A DNA stretch of 64,000 nucleotides from Guadua angustifolia (Eukaryota; Streptophyta; Magnoliopsida; Poales; Poaceae): the NCBI GenBank assembly GCA_036346375.1, contig CM070520.1, positions 51,664,198-51,728,197 on the forward strand, in the 5' to 3' direction. Each line of letters begins with the position of its first letter. Position 1 is the stretch's first letter. Positions 1 to 12,499 of this stretch are shown here, piece after piece. The notes under the pieces are model-generated. The model was given only the letters and a program-made list of their open reading frames with translations. It was not told the DNA's origin and made no database searches. The position numbers were made by a program, and so were the translations under genes.

Positions 1-1097
1 CATTTGCTTCCAAAGACTCGAAAGTATGAGACATTTGGTTTCTTCCCGGTGAGAAGCTCGTATGTCATCTTCTTTAAAATTTTGTGAAGATATAGACGGT
101 TGGTGCTATGACACGCAGTGTTGTTGGCCTCCGCTCAAAATATGTCAGAGACCTTGCACTCGTCAAGCATAGTGCGCGCCATCTCGATGAGGATACGATT
201 CTTCCTTTCGGCTACCCCATTTTGTTGAAGGGTATAGGGAGCCGAAAACTCATGCTTGATGCCTTCTTCATCGAGATACTCCTCCACACCGGTGTTCTTG
301 AATTCGGTGTCGTTGTCACTCCGAATTCTCTTGATCTTCACTTCAAACTCATTTTGAGCCCTTCTCATGAATTTCTTTAGAGTTCCTTGGGCTTCACTTT
401 TATCATGCAAGAAAAATACCCAAGTGAAACGAGAAAAATCATCAACGATAACTAAACCATACTTGTTTCCTCCAATGCTTATGTAGGTGACCGGGCCGAA
501 CAAATCTATGTGGAGCATCTCCAATGGTCTTGAGGTAGTCATCACGTTCTTGGCAGGATGAGAAGCTCCAACTTGCTTCCTGGCTTGACACGCGCTACAC
601 ACCCTATCTTTCTCAAAGACAACATCTGTTAATCCTAGGATGTGATTGTCTTTAATGAGTTTGTGAAGGTTCCTCATACCAACATGAGCAAGTCGGCGAT
701 ACCATAACCAACCCATGCTATATTTAGCCATTAAGCACGTTTCAAGTTTAATTTTATCCGTAGTAAAGTCTATGAGATAGAGATTTCCCTTTAAATGACC
801 CTTAACAACTATTGAACTATCATCCCTCTTAATGACATCCACACCCTTATCACTAAACACACAATTGTAGCCCGCTTCACATAATTGAGCAACGGACAAC
901 AAATTGTAGCTTAATGATTCAACTAGCAAAACATTGTTTATATGAAATTCATTTGTAATTAGAATCTTACCTAAACCTACCACTTCACTTTTTTCATTGT
1001 CGCCAAAAATGATGCTTCCACTATTTGCTCCATTTGCATCTAAGTGTGCGAACATCGCCCTTTCTCCGATCATATGATGTGTACATCCGCTATCCAA
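1..1097 (-). pseudogene. copia pol, 5' part: protease, GAG-pre-integrase, integrase core (partial)
   Basis: The frame 1097-135 opens at a retropepsin-like motif, DSGCTHHM, the copia protease active-site type. A GAG-pre-integrase stretch follows, with the integrase zinc-binding H and C residues (RRLAHVGMRNLH, then CSACQARKQ). The catalytic core has the first Asp in MLHIDLFGP, the second in RIRSDNDTEF and the Glu in QQNGVAERKN. All three DDE residues are present. In most copia elements the segment around the second Asp reads DNGxEF, so DNDTEF is a substitution. The frame ends near 135, while homology should continue left, so another break lies there. The junction with gag near 1090-1097 is a frame change. 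Confidence 0.9.
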
Positions 1098-3380
1098 AAT
1101 CCAACTTGATCCACCGAAGATGTAGGCCTACAAAATAAAATTTAGATTTTGCTCTTTGGTACCCAAACTTGTTTAGGTCCGCACACGTTAGTGACAAGGA
1201 CTTTGGGACCCAAATAGATTTAACACGAGAAGCATTGTCGGGTTTGCGCCCGATATGACAAGCAACTACTCGACCGAGGTTGGTTCTCTTAATCACATAC
1301 GAAGCAAAGAAAGTAGAATGAGTCTTATACTTAGAAGCTCTTTCGCCCTTAATGAAGTGAATGGGCTTGTTCAAGGGGGCAACTACGATGTTGCTCTTTT
1401 TGCCCTTGGGCGGAACATACCCAAGCCCATATTTCATAACGTTACCTTGGCGTTTACCGAGGTACTCCTCTAATCCTTTGCTAGCCTTATAGGACTTTTG
1501 AAGTTCATCTTCAAGCATTCCCTTGAGCTTCTCATTTTCATGAGCTAATACTTGCAAAGTCTCAAGGTTAGTGGCACAAGTGTTGACATCAATATTAAAG
1601 CATCTAGCACAACCATTGCTAGTAGAAGCTAATGAAGCATTGGAGTTGTTGTTAGTAATTGTGAGGGAGTTATTCGAAAGATCAACAAGCTTCAACTCTA
1701 GAGCCTTGCAAACATCCTTTGCTTGAGCAAGTTGCTCTGTTAGTGAAGCATTGGTGATCTCAAGACTAACTACTTCGGACTTGGTCAATTTTGAGTTCTT
1801 GATCAATTCCTCATTTTTCTTTCTTTCAAAAGATAGGCTCTTCTCTAACTCATGATTTTTTTCCTTTTCAAGGATGAGCAAATCCTCTTGAGCCTCCAGA
1901 ATAGTTTCCTTTTGTTCTACAATTTCCTCCAATTTTTCAATATCTTTTAAAAGCAAATCTAACTTATGAATGTCAAAATCCTTCATGGACTTAAACGTAA
2001 TGTCAACATCATCATCATCACTATCACTATTGCACTCATCTAGACAATTATCAACAATAGAGGGAGTGGAGGCTTTCGATGATACCTTATGCCCCTTTGC
2101 CATAAGGCACATAGGAGCTTCTTCATCTTCGTCGCTCAAGTTGTCGAAGAGGCTCTTCGACTTTGTCGATGAAGTAGCGATGGCGACAGAGGCGAGTCCA
2201 CCCTCGTTGTCGAAATTAGACTCGGAGTCGGAGTCGGAGTTGGAGTTGGTGTCGGAGTCCCACTCCTTTCCAATGTAGGCACGGCCCTTGCCCTTATATT
2301 TCTTACTCTTCTCCTTGTCCTTTCTCCGGTACTTGTCTTCTTATGAGGCTTCTCCTCTTTCTTCTCCTTTTGCGGACACTCGGCAATAAAATGGCCGGGT
2401 TCACCGCATTCATAACATCTTCTAGTAGAGTGTCTACCCTTTGATTTTCTTCCAAGGTTCTTTGAATAACCTCCCGATTTGAAATTCTTCTTTTTGAAGA
2501 ATTTGTTGAATCTTCTTACGAATAGGGCCATGTCTTCATTAGTCAATGGACCACACGATTCTTCATGCTCACTAATGCTCTCTTCTGCTTGGCGCACAAT
2601 CTTGACGCCCTTCAAGGCAACACCTTTCTTCTTTCCCGATTTGAGCTCTTCTACAACCTCCGCCTCCTTTATCATCATTTCATCCATCATTAGCCGACCA
2701 ATAACATCATGAGGCGTCAAGGTGTCGAAGTTTGGTCGGTCTCGGATTAGTTGAACAAGATTGCGGTTGGTAGGAGTGATCACACGAAGAATAATTTTCA
2801 CCATGGCCTTGTTGGTAAGATCGGTGCACCCAAGGCCCTTAGCTTGATTCACAAGCACCATCAAGCGGTCAAACATCTTTGTGTATGATTCACCTTTTTC
2901 CAAAGTAAAACGGCTTAGCTCACCAATAATGAGCTCAATTTTTGATTCGCGGACACTTGAAATCCCTTCATGAGTAACCATGAGTCTATCCCATATTGCC
3001 TTTGCTTCTTCGAGTCCATCGACTCGGTTGAATTCGAAATCACTCAAAGCATTAAACAAGGCATTGACGGCCAAGTCATTGAAATGTTAAGCTTTGTCTT
3101 CTTCGGGAGTGAGATTGTTTCGATCAACGGGCTTGAAACCTATTTCTACAATCTTCCAAATAGAAGGGTGAAGTGATTTCAAATGCATCTTCATCTTGTG
3201 TTTTCATGCGGCATAGTGAGTGCCATCGAAGTGAGGCGCTCTACCGGAAGACACGGAAACATAAGATGAAGAGTTTGAGACTCTAAAGGGAGGATATTGA
3301 TAAGGAATCTCAACCCCTTTGCCGGAACCCGTGCCCTTGTCTTGGTCATGGCTTCCGTCATTCTTTTCTACTAACGACAT
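1090..3380 (-). pseudogene. copia gag (UBN2/DUF4219 type, zinc knuckle), broken
   Basis: The gag start codon is at 3380, 40 bases downstream of the primer site in transcript order. The N-terminal part has two in-frame stops, near 3206 and 3088. The frame 3074-2136 holds the UBN2 capsid-like region (AKAIWDRLMVTHEG, LGCTDLTNKAMVKIILR) and a CCHC knuckle, CYECGEPGHFIAECP. Near 2340, just after the knuckle, a one-base frame change moves homology into another frame. That frame continues as the Asp/Ser-rich linker and the Lys/Glu-rich coiled-coil tail in 2139-1090. Function of intact homologues: particle structural protein that packages element RNA. This copy cannot make it. Confidence 0.88.
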
Positions 3381-3419
3381 CTTGATTCTCCAAGTGGTTA
3401 AGCCAAACTACAGAGATTT

Positions 3420-3432
3420 GGCTCTGATACCA
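3420..3432 (-). other. primer-binding site (initiator tRNA-Met)
   Basis: The minus strand reads TGGTATCAGAGCC, the plant retroelement sequence complementary to the 3' end of initiator tRNA-Met. It is separated from the LTR edge at 3435 by two bases. The same two-base spacing is seen at the two other minus-strand copia primer sites in this window, at about 45786 and 47770. Confidence 0.95.
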
Positions 3433-3434
3433 AT

Positions 3435-4925
3435 TGAAAAGACCGAGATATCGCCTAGAGGGGGTGAATAGGTATTTTTCAAATTTAAATCGCAGCGAAA
3501 ATTAAAACTTCGGATACTCCGAAATTTACTTCGGACTGTCTGAGTGGTTCGGATAGTCCGAGTCAAATTTCAGATAGTCCGAATGTATCAGGGCTCTAAA
3601 CCCCTAGAAAGTAGATCTAGCAAATCAAGAGTATGCTCCTAGCACCAAATGATGTATCTTAGCTAAGAAAACTTGCAGAAGATGAAATCCCACCAAGATA
3701 TATCACAAGAAGCTACTAAACACTTTAATCCCTAAAAGATTTAAACTAAGCACGAAAGTGGATAAAAGAGAAAAACTAGATGCAAAGAGACATAACGATT
3801 TTTACCCGAAGTTCGGATCCTTGAAGGGATCCTACGTCTCCGTTGAGGCGGTATCAAGCTGGGGTCTCTTTCAACCCTTATCCTCTAGGTGTTGTACAAA
3901 GCACTCACCTACTTCTCTTTGAATCCTTCCCTTGCGGAGGTGGATCCGACCTTCACAAACTTCCGGCGGCTTCCCACACGAGCTTGGGAGCTCACCGGTG
4001 ACTCCTAGCCGTCTAGGAGTCCTCAACTTCAAGAGTAAAAGATCCAGCGAGAAATCCGCTTGAGGATGAACCACGTGCTCAAGATGAATCAACGCTTCTA
4101 GATCTACCAATCTCTCTACTTAACCTCCCTCTAAAGATTCAAGAATCAACGGATTTGAGGGAGAAGAACACTTTAGCTTTGAGAGAGTGAGAGAGCTCTT
4201 TGAAATGAATTGAATACACTGGTTATATTGGTAGGTGGGAGTTGGGGGGTATTTAAAGCCTCCCAAAACTAGCCATTTTTGTGCTCAGCCCGTCTCTGTT
4301 CGAATAGTCCGAACTTATGTTCGAATAGTCCGAACCATTTGAATACAGGGCAACCGAGCGACTCAGTTCGGATAGTCTGAACATTCCTTCGGACAGTCTG
4401 AATGCCTCGGATACTCTGAGCGTTCGGATACTCCGAAAAAATCTTCGGACACTCCGAACCCAAATGAACTTGACCTAACCGAGGGGGTTCACTCGGATAC
4501 TCCGAACCGAGCTTCGGACATTCCGAATCCAAAATGAACTGACCAACAGAGAGGGCCAGTTCGGACATTCCGAACGGATTTTCGGATACTCCGAATTGAT
4601 TTGAACAAAAATGCCCCAGGACATGACACTTTGACTCACTTTGATAATGTGATTCATCATTGAGCGCATTTAGTCATTCTAAAGCTATTTCTTATCATAT
4701 CCCTCTTTATAGTACGGCCATCCTTAAACTCAAATAAAATTAAAATAGATATACAACCGTTGAGTCTAACCGATGCCTTTTCTCCTTTGATTTGAGGGGC
4801 TTCATTTCTTGAGTGACTTTCAAATGAGCGTAATAATCTGTTCACAATACTCATAGAGCTCATTAGTCACTTAATCTTGTTATCATTATTCACCAAAATC
4901 ATTGAGAGGCCTAGATGCACTTTCA
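3435..4925 (-). repeat. copia 5' LTR, 1491 bp, with repeated TTCGGATACTCCGAA-like palindromes
   Basis: The left edge TGAAAAGACC and right edge GCACTTTCA give TG...CA ends with TGAAA/TTTCA inverted termini. The left edge sits two bases from the primer site. The LTR contains two clusters, 3508-3590 and 4296-4605, of a short inverted-repeat word close to TTCGGATAnTCCGAA, about 16 copies in all. On the plus strand the first bases include AGAGGGGGTGAATAGG, a block shared with the LTRs at 45800 and 47784. No full partner LTR is in the window. Confidence 0.9.
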
Positions 4926-5060
4926 GTAATGAACACGAGCGAGAGAGAGAGAGAGGAAGAGAGGCAATGGAGATTGAGAGAGACGGATGAGCGAGGGAGA
5001 AATTGAGAGAGACGGGTGAGGGAGAGCTGACCCATCTCTCTCAAGTGCCGACTACGATGT
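4926..5060. repeat. GA-rich simple sequence
   Basis: Purine-rich GAGAGA tracts, partly duplicated as 'gagagagacggatgagcgaggga' type units, follow directly on the LTR edge. No coding or RNA feature is seen. Confidence 0.7.
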
Positions 5061-5900
5061 GGCGTCCATACTGTTAGGTACGTCTATAACGCTCACGTTC
5101 TGTGGATTTATGATCTTCATACTGAGTTTCTTCCTCATACCTTGGGTTATCGGGCCCGACTCGGCCCGTGCTACAGTGTCGTGCCGGGCCATGCCGCCCA
5201 TCGTGCCTAATTCTCGGGTCCAACACGACCCGTACTACAGTGTCGTTCTCGGCCCGAAGCCACACACGGTTGCCCCAGCACCGCCCGCAAGCCAAGCCGT
5301 CGATCTCGCGCGACATGCGCTCGGCGGCTCTCGTGCACCTGGCCGTGCCATTGTCTGTGCTCCAGTCGCCGTACCTCCACCCAACCACACACTTGCAATG
5401 TAGATGACTGCACTGACATTGCTCCCGGCGCATTGCTCGCCTGAAGCGCCGTGCCCTTGCGCACGCGACGATGGCCGCCAACAGCGGCGCCCTCGTGAAG
5501 ACGGCATCCCCACCGCATCGCTCAACGAAGGCACTTCATTTTCCCCACCCGCGGCGGTGCTGCTTCGTTCCCCGCGAGCCCTTGTCCTTCCTTGCTCACC
5601 ACCGCAGCACCGCTTCACACGCCAGTGGTCTCGCAACCGTTGCCGCACTATTTTGGCTTTGCGCTCGAGCGGTGGCCGGCGAAGCCTCGGCTCCTGCGCC
5701 CGAGGGGCAACCAAATATTTGATGGAAGAGGACCAGCTAGTACTTTTGAATTCGTTAAAGGAAAAATATATAACCAACAAAGATCCGTCCTATTGCCAAA
5801 AGCACAACGCGAATAGATCCTCCCACGCTTTCAGGTTTTTAAAGGCTGTGGTAACTTACAACTTTTGCTATGTACAAGCTTATCACTGAACTAACATTAT
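5061..5900. other. GC-rich island, no gene recognised
   Basis: Several open frames on both strands are shadows of high GC content, and none matches a family I recognise. At 5150-5270 a unit of about 65 bp is present twice, each copy ending in ctacagtgtcgt and flanked by cggcccg/cgggcc words. Such GC-rich words resemble hAT subterminal repeats like those at 61368-61885, but no terminal inverted repeat or target duplication was found here. Confidence 0.4.
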
Positions 5901-6389
5901 GTAACCAAAAAGCTACTGATACTAAAATGATCGACAATTATACAATTTTCACCCCAATATAAGGATACTATTATAATAGTATTACCATGCTAAGTACCAG
6001 AAGTACTCCGAGTCTACATGTATTTTGCTAGAAGCAAAAAAAGTATGATGAACTCCTGATGAAGAATCATCACTCCGTCCCTAATGGCACGCATGCAATA
6101 CTTGAAGCACATACAAATGCTTAGCAGGCTAACAATAGCCATGGATGCAAAAAGGCCGAAAGAATAAAGGGGATAAATAGAAAAATGGCATATCAAATAG
6201 GGAAATAGGCAATCCATAGTGAAAAATCAAAGGTAATGGGTTGGGGACTTTCAGAAGTAAGATTCAGCTAAATAAGACTACAAACCCTGAATAACCCTGT
6301 TTTACGTATGGATGAACTGACAATTGGCTGTGCAACTATCACATCTCCAAGCATGTGGTAGATCTTTACATGCAATCCACTGAAAAAGT
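5901..6389. other. AT-rich intergenic stretch
   Basis: No coding, RNA or terminal-repeat signal could be supported here. It may be leader sequence of the decayed copia element that follows. Confidence 0.4.
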
Positions 6390-9300
6390 CAATAAGACCC
6401 AAAAAGGCAATGTTGAGTCATATTTTACTGTTCAACTTGTTGTTGACATGAAAACTAAGAAATATGATAATATAGTTCTTGAAATTATTGAGCTCGAGGA
6501 GTCTTAGGAGGACATCTATGACTCGTATAGAGATCGGGATTAGTCTTCTAAGTATTTCTTAACTTTGCTAGTTGATGTCACATATTCCTTATAAGTCTCT
6601 TTATCAGTTTAGTTCTTGTTCCTGAATGAACATTTGGTCTACGCTCCTGTTTAGCGATTATCATTTGATTAATAAATAGCTATTTCTCAAATATTTTGAT
6701 TAATTGTGCTATGCTTGTTCTATATTCTACAATTCGTTCCCGATGCAATAATTGTTTGATTGTTAAATCATACCACTAATATAAAACAAAGTATAATCCA
6801 ATGGTGGGGGAGGAAGACAGATGTACCATACTAAGTGAATTCAAAAATATTATGACTATCGCTAGAGACGATGCTCTCATAGTTGGCACTGGAAGAATAC
6901 CCTATTATACTCCGAGTCCAGTCGTTCTCTTTTAAAGTTTTAAAAATATTGGTCTAAATCGTTTCTATATGTTGACAAAAAATGAGAAGGGCACATAATA
7001 CCTATTCATAACTAAGTTTAATGGGTGTAATAAATGTATGGTTGAAAAACTTTCTTCCTTCTCCTCTAAGTCATACTATGTACATATAAAATCTGAAGTT
7101 TGTGTTGCGATAAAAAGCCAGAAATATTTAAGATCTAGTAGATTGACTAGTTTATCTTGAGTTAAATATGAATGAGAAGAATAATTAATAATTTTGCTGG
7201 TTATAAGATAAAAACTTTTCTAGACCTGAAGATTTCTTATGTCCTGTTTGTGCTATAGGAAAGCTCATAGTTAGATCTTCTTACCTAAAAAGTTGGGAAA
7301 GAATCGCTGAATTTCTTGGAGAAAATTTAAGGTGATATATGTGGACCTATTCAGCCTCTATCGAACACCTTTTTATATATTTTATGGTACTGATAGATGC
7401 TTCTACTAAAGGGTCCTATGTATGTCTCTTATCTATTAGGAACTATGTTTCTGCCAAAATTAATTGCTCAAATTATTAAGTTAAGAGTCTACTTTCTAGA
7501 AGAAATGATCAATTCTATTCAAATGGAAAATGCTATTGAGTTTACCTCGAAGGTATTTAGTGATTATTGTATGGCTCTAGGAATTAATGTAAAGCATCTT
7601 GTACCTTATGTCCACACTTAAAATGACCTTGAAGAGTCATTAAATTAAAAGAATAAAACTTATTGCTTAACCACTCTTGCAGAATAGTAAGCTACCCACT
7701 AGTTGTTGGGACCACGTAGTGCTGCAAGCTAAGGTATTAATTCAGCTCAGACCGACTGCACATCATGAAATTTCCTTATTACAGATAGTGTGTAGAAAAG
7801 AATTAAGTATTTCCTATCTGTGAAATTTGGCTATGTTGTATACGTACCAATCTCTCCACTACAATGTACCACCATGGGACCTCACCAAAATTTGGGGATC
7901 TATGTAGGTTATGAATCTCTGTTAACTATTAAACACCTAGAGCCTATGTCAGGGGATCTGTACACGACTAATTGGTATGATGATTGTACTAAGAACATTT
8001 TTCGGTATTAGGGGGAGATAAATACCAGATTAAATAATGCTAAGTCCTTAGACTCATACACTAAAGAGACCGAACTTGAAATTCGAAGGATAATAAATCT
8101 GCAACAAACAAGCTAATAATCTGCTAAATGCCTTCACTGATCATAAGGGAGTGAAAAGACCTCATATATCTACAGTATATGCATTTGAAAGAGTGGAAAT
8201 ACTCTAGAAGGGTATTAAACCCACTCTTGACCCTCATAATAAAAAGAGAGGGATGCCTCCTGGTGAATATGACTCAATTGCGTGAAGACATCCGTAGAAC
8301 TAGAGAACTAAATAAATAAGAACACTACCCATAATAGTGGAAGAAGCTCAACTTGATATTGAGAAAATCCCTAAAGTAAACCATCCTGGAGATGGTAACA
8401 TCCCTGAGTGAAATCCTGAAGATGATAACCCCAACGTATATTTGCTCGCACAGTCCAACGCTGATAAGTCAAAACACCCAGACTCCATCGTTGTGGAAAA
8501 TCATAAGGAGCTAGAAGAAATTAATGAAGAGATATCTCTGAAGTGATGCAGGAGAATTGTATAAAAGAAAGATTACAATTGTAGACATATTTGTCACCTC
8601 AAAAATTACTAAAAGCTAGATTCAAAACCAAAATCCATGGCAAAGTGCTAGAAGTGCTCAGATAAGGTCAAATGAGAAGAAGCAATTGAGACAACGCCCA
8701 CTTAATAAGAGGAAAGTTTTTTTCCCGTTGACCAAACACCTCCAAAGTGTTCATTGTAGGATCAAAAATAGGTTTTAATCCAGAAGAGATATAAAAATAA
8801 CCAAGTGGTGAGATATAAAGCGAGGCTTGTAGCACAAAGGTTCATGCAGAGACCCGACATCGATTACGATGAAACCTATTCTCCTGTAATGAGTAGAATA
8901 ACGTTCTAAATTTTAATATTAATAGCAGTAAGCTTAAACTTATCAATGTAGGTGATGGATGTAGTGGCCACATATTTATATGGCTCATTGGATATGGATG
9001 TTTATATGAGAATCTCGAAAGGAGTCAAAATTCTGGATCCTAATAATCGCAACATGTATAGTATCAAACTTAAGATATCGCTATATAAATTAAAATAGTT
9101 GGGGAGAATGTGATACAACCGACTTAGTGAGTTCCTCCGGAAGAAGGGGTACTCAAATAATGATGATTATCCCTGTGTGTTCATAAAGAAATCCCTGAAT
9201 AGATTTTGTATCATATCAGTTTTATGTCGATGATCTGAATATCATCGGAACCACAGGAGATAAAAGGAAGCAAGTTCTTGCCTTACAACGGAGTTTGAGA

Positions 9301-10446
9301 TGAAAGATTTAGGTAAAACCAAATTTTATTTAGGCCTGCTGCTAGAGCATTTCCTAGAAAGAATTTTTGTTCACTAATTTATCTATACCTAAAAGGTATT
9401 GGAAAAATTTATTATGGATAAATCTCATTCTTTAAAATCCCTATAGTTGTAAGATCTCTTAAAGCGGATAAAGACCCTTTTAGACCAAGGATGGAAAATG
9501 AGAAAATCTTAGAACCTAAAATTCTATACTTATGTATCTTGCGAATTGTATAAGGCTTGATATTACATTCATAGTAAATTTGCTAGTAAGACACAATGCA
9601 ACCCCAACCAGAAGACATTGAACCAGTGTCAAAGACTTATATCTCCAAGGTACTTAAAATCTTGGATTGTTTTTTTAAAAGAACCAAGAGTTAATCATGG
9701 TGGGATATACAAATGTTGGCTATCTGTTTGATTCCTATAGTGCTAAACCTCAAACTGGTTTTGTGTTTATCTGAGGTGGTTCAGTCATTTCTTGGTGGTT
9801 TTTGTAGCAGATTTGGTAGCTACTTTTACCAACCACTTAGAGATTATATATTTATATAAAGCCTCACGTGAGAATGTTTGGCTAAGACGTGTGATTAGCC
9901 ATATACTAAAGTCATATGGTTTTAATATTGTCGATACCCCCACGGTTATCTATGAAGATAATGCTACTTGTGTTGCACAAATACAAATAGGTTATGTAAA
10001 AAGCAATATCATGAAGCATATTACTTCTAAACTTTTCTATCCTCGCAAACTCTAGAAGAATTGTGAGGTAAAGATATTACAATTTAAGTCATATGAAAAT
10101 CTAGAAGATTTCTTCACTAAATCCTTGTCAAAATCTATTCTAGAAGAATGGCATTGGAATGTGGTGACTTAGAGATTTGCATAGTTCAGGGGAGTAAATT
10201 CTTGAACCATGACCCTTTTTGCATGATCCTAAAGATCGTCTTGTATATCCTAAAGATTATAAGTTGTGCACCTTTTCCTTTAAGTTAGTTTTCCTAAAGT
10301 TTCTCACATGAAGGTTTTTAATGAGGCAACTAGTGTAACACGGAGTGCGAGTGTAATGTACTCTTTTCTCCACCTTTTTTTCATTGGGTTTTTTGGAAGA
10401 GTTTTTAATGAGACATATGCATTACGCGGTATTCGCTCAAGGGGAG
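6390..10446 (+). pseudogene. highly decayed Ty1/copia gag-pol relic
   Basis: Short frames in copia order can be followed on the plus strand. Protease-like sequence lies at 6850-6900. The integrase zinc site CPVCAIGK is near 7238-7260. The integrase core around 7500-7620 includes ENAIEFTSKVFSDYC and GINVKHLVPYVHT. Integrase C-terminal sequence lies at 7820-8011 (MGPHQNLGIYVGYES). The RT start is near 8800-8890 (RYKARLVAQRF, then DYDETYSPVM). RNase H runs 9792-10055 (ASRENVWLRRVI, then KHITSKLFYP). Stops and frameshifts occur every few dozen codons. It is AT-rich and clearly older than the copia copies elsewhere in the window. Confidence 0.82.
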
Positions 10447-10684
10447 TGTTATGATATAGATAAAATCCCAATTCAAGCTTGGAAGGACTCTATCTATTGG
10501 TGGGCGAATCTGAATTTATTTACAGTTGGTTTGCTATATATCGAGCAACCCCTTTGTACAGAAAGATCAATCTAATAAAGAGAGAGAGATTTGCCTCCTA
10601 CTTTGTGTGTGCTTCATATTTGTTCTTAAGATTTTGTTGGTGTGTTGTTGATTGATCGTGTATGAATAAATACGTTTTATAACA
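10447..10684 (+). repeat. probable 3' LTR of the decayed copia (238 bp)
   Basis: It begins TGTTATGATATAG right after a polypurine tract (caaggggag) and ends in TTATAACA, giving 6 bp inverted ends TGTTAT/ATAACA. Position and length fit a short copia LTR. No 5' partner was found, so the target duplication (gtagc would follow at 10685) cannot be tested. Confidence 0.65.
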
Positions 10685-11103
10685 GTAGCATCCCATGATT
10701 GGTCATTTTTATTTTTAGAGGCTTGTGAGTCAACTAAGAGATTTTAGCCGTGTGGGCAAGGTCCAAAAAAGTCTTGTTTAAGTTTTTAAACACTATGGCC
10801 ACGAACACATGCCGTTTTTAGAACGTGTGCAGCTAAATCTATGAAACTTTGTTTATCAATATTTTTTTCTAAATGTTTAGATAGAAATTAGTGGTAAAAG
10901 TTGTATTTTAGAGACCATATTGATATCACGATGTCACAAAGATGGCACTTCCAAACTTATTTTGTATGCATTTGATAGTTTGCATGAAAATTCATCTGCC
11001 TCTTTCATTTTTGGATAAAAGAGATGCCACAAGAAGTTAGAGTTGTTGACCTCTTTACATTGGCTAGTGTAAGCCAATAGTTTCTCCCCTTTTCAAATTT
11101 TTG
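10685..11103. other. intergenic, nothing supported
   Basis: AT-rich, with only short frames. I see no gene, RNA or terminal repeat. Confidence 0.4.
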
Positions 11104-11630
11104 TACTCCTTCTGTCTAACTTTATAAGTTATATTTTCTCTTAATACGTAGACTAAGAAAATATTGAATATGACTAAACTATCTCTAATTATTATCTCTA
11201 ATAATTGTATTCAATGGATGCATGTAAAGTAAAGTTGGATATTATTAGGAAAATGATCATGTTTTGTAAGCCCCTTACCTCTCTCTCTCTCTCTCTTTGT
11301 GCAAATCTAATCCCCTTCAAAGCGGAATTGCAAATATAACCCCATCCACACCTCGAAATGTGCCTTCCACACTCGTTAGGCACGGCAGATGACACCTGTC
11401 ACGCTACCACGTTTTCCGTGGTGGGAAATGAATTAGATTTATAATTCTGCTTAGGAGATGATTAGATCTGTAAAAAAAATAAGGTAAAATGGATTAGAAA
11501 GTGATCACTTCTTTATTAGAGGTATAGAAAGAACATCACACTAATTTTACATTGAAACATAAAATAAATCTTATATTTTTAAATAATATTATTTAAAAAA
11601 AATATGTAATGTATTTTTGGACGGAAAAGT
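11104..11630. mobile_element. possible Stowaway-like element, enlarged or nested
   Basis: The left end TACTCCTTCTGTCTAA and the right end tttttggacggaaaagtac (inverted: gtacttttccgtcc) resemble the Stowaway terminus TACTCCCTCCGTCC. At about 525 bp it is longer than a usual Stowaway MITE. It holds a CT-dinucleotide run at 11278-11297, so something may be inserted inside. The ends are diverged. Confidence 0.4.
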
Positions 11631-11661
11631 ACTTTCCGAGCTTTCAACGGCAAGGGACGAA

Positions 11662-11772
11662 AGCAGCCACCCTCCACCTGCTTTGACACGCCGGTTTTTC
11701 TTGGTCATAGCAGCCACACTCCGAGCTTTGACACGTCGGATTTTCTTGGTCATAGCAGCCACCCTCCACCTA
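11662..11772. repeat. 45 bp direct tandem repeat, about 2.4 copies
   Basis: The word ctttgacacg recurs at 11681 and 11726. The segment ttcttggtcatagcagccac recurs with the same 45 bp spacing, and 'agcagccac' occurs three times. This is a local tandem duplication with no coding signal. Confidence 0.75.
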
Positions 11773-11931
11773 CCTCAACTCTAATAATTATTTTTTTTAA
11801 AAAAACCTAAAGTACTGATATTTATTATAGAAAAAGACTCGCACACACATGCACCTTCACATACATGCACATCCGTGTATATACTCGTATCTATTGGACG
11901 AGAAACGCCTAGGTTCAAGGCTCGAATCTAA

Positions 11932-12174
11932 GGGTGTGTTTACAGAATTTAGAGATCCAGATTCGTGAATCTTTGAAGTCTAAAATTCTAGCTTCTCTAG
12001 ATTCGTGAAGTCGAGGTGGGAAAGTATTCGTTATCCTGAAGACATTAAAAGTATTTAGATAGATCATCTTGTTTATATTTTAGACCAAAAATATAAATTT
12101 AATTCACTTTATTTTAACCTACAAGTTTCAGACTTCAGGAGAAATTAGAATCTAAAGCTCTACCAAATAGGCTC
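11932..12174. mobile_element. Tourist-like (PIF/Harbinger) MITE, copy 1, 243 bp
   Basis: It is flanked by TAA (11929-11931) and TAA (12175-12177), the 3 bp target duplication of this superfamily. The ends are gggtgtgttta and the inverse of taccaaataggctc. The core contains aatttaattcactttatttta and tagatagatcatcttg, also present in the copies at 20260, 27950 and 53694. Its core is reversed relative to the 20260 and 53694 copies. Confidence 0.8.
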
Positions 12175-12499
12175 TAAATCATTTAGGCGACTTCCTAGGC
12201 TCTGCGTCACGGAGCCACGCTAAGTCCTCCAACTCTAATAATTGTAAACATCTTTCAAAAAACTAATAATTGTCTTGTCAACCCCTTTTGCTTTCAAACG
12301 TTTTAACCACGAAAAATTATCCCGCCATTTTGCTTTCAAAGTTGGAAAGTAAGACCATTTAGAAATCTGGATATTCGATGCTCTTGAGTTTAGAATTGGA
12401 GCTTTTAAATTCATTATTTATTCTGTGTTTCCCTGGAATAAAATTTATGTTTTCCTTTTGTACGGACACAATCAAACAAAAAGACACAAAGCCTTGAGA

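Larger units (their letters stand above)
1..4925 (-). mobile_element. Ty1/copia LTR retrotransposon, left part outside window
   Basis: Seen: on the minus strand the order is LTR (3435-4925), tRNA-Met primer site, gag with a CCHC zinc knuckle, protease, GAG-pre-integrase and integrase core, running off the left edge. This is copia order, with integrase before reverse transcriptase. The long LTR and the leader next to the primer site suggest the SIRE/Maximus or Angela lineages. That lineage call is inference. Several stops and frame changes show the copy is dead. RT, RNase H and the second LTR must lie left of the window, so the target-site duplication cannot be checked. Confidence 0.93.

Noticed and set aside
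5235..5780. Long minus-strand frame (181 codons) in the GC-rich island
   Set aside because: Overlapping open frames occur on both strands with Arg/Pro/Ala-rich translations typical of GC-rich non-coding DNA. No domain and no splice context.
11905..11931. aggttcaaggctcgaatc as a tRNA T-arm
   Set aside because: No cloverleaf can be drawn from the upstream sequence, and the MITE target site follows at once.
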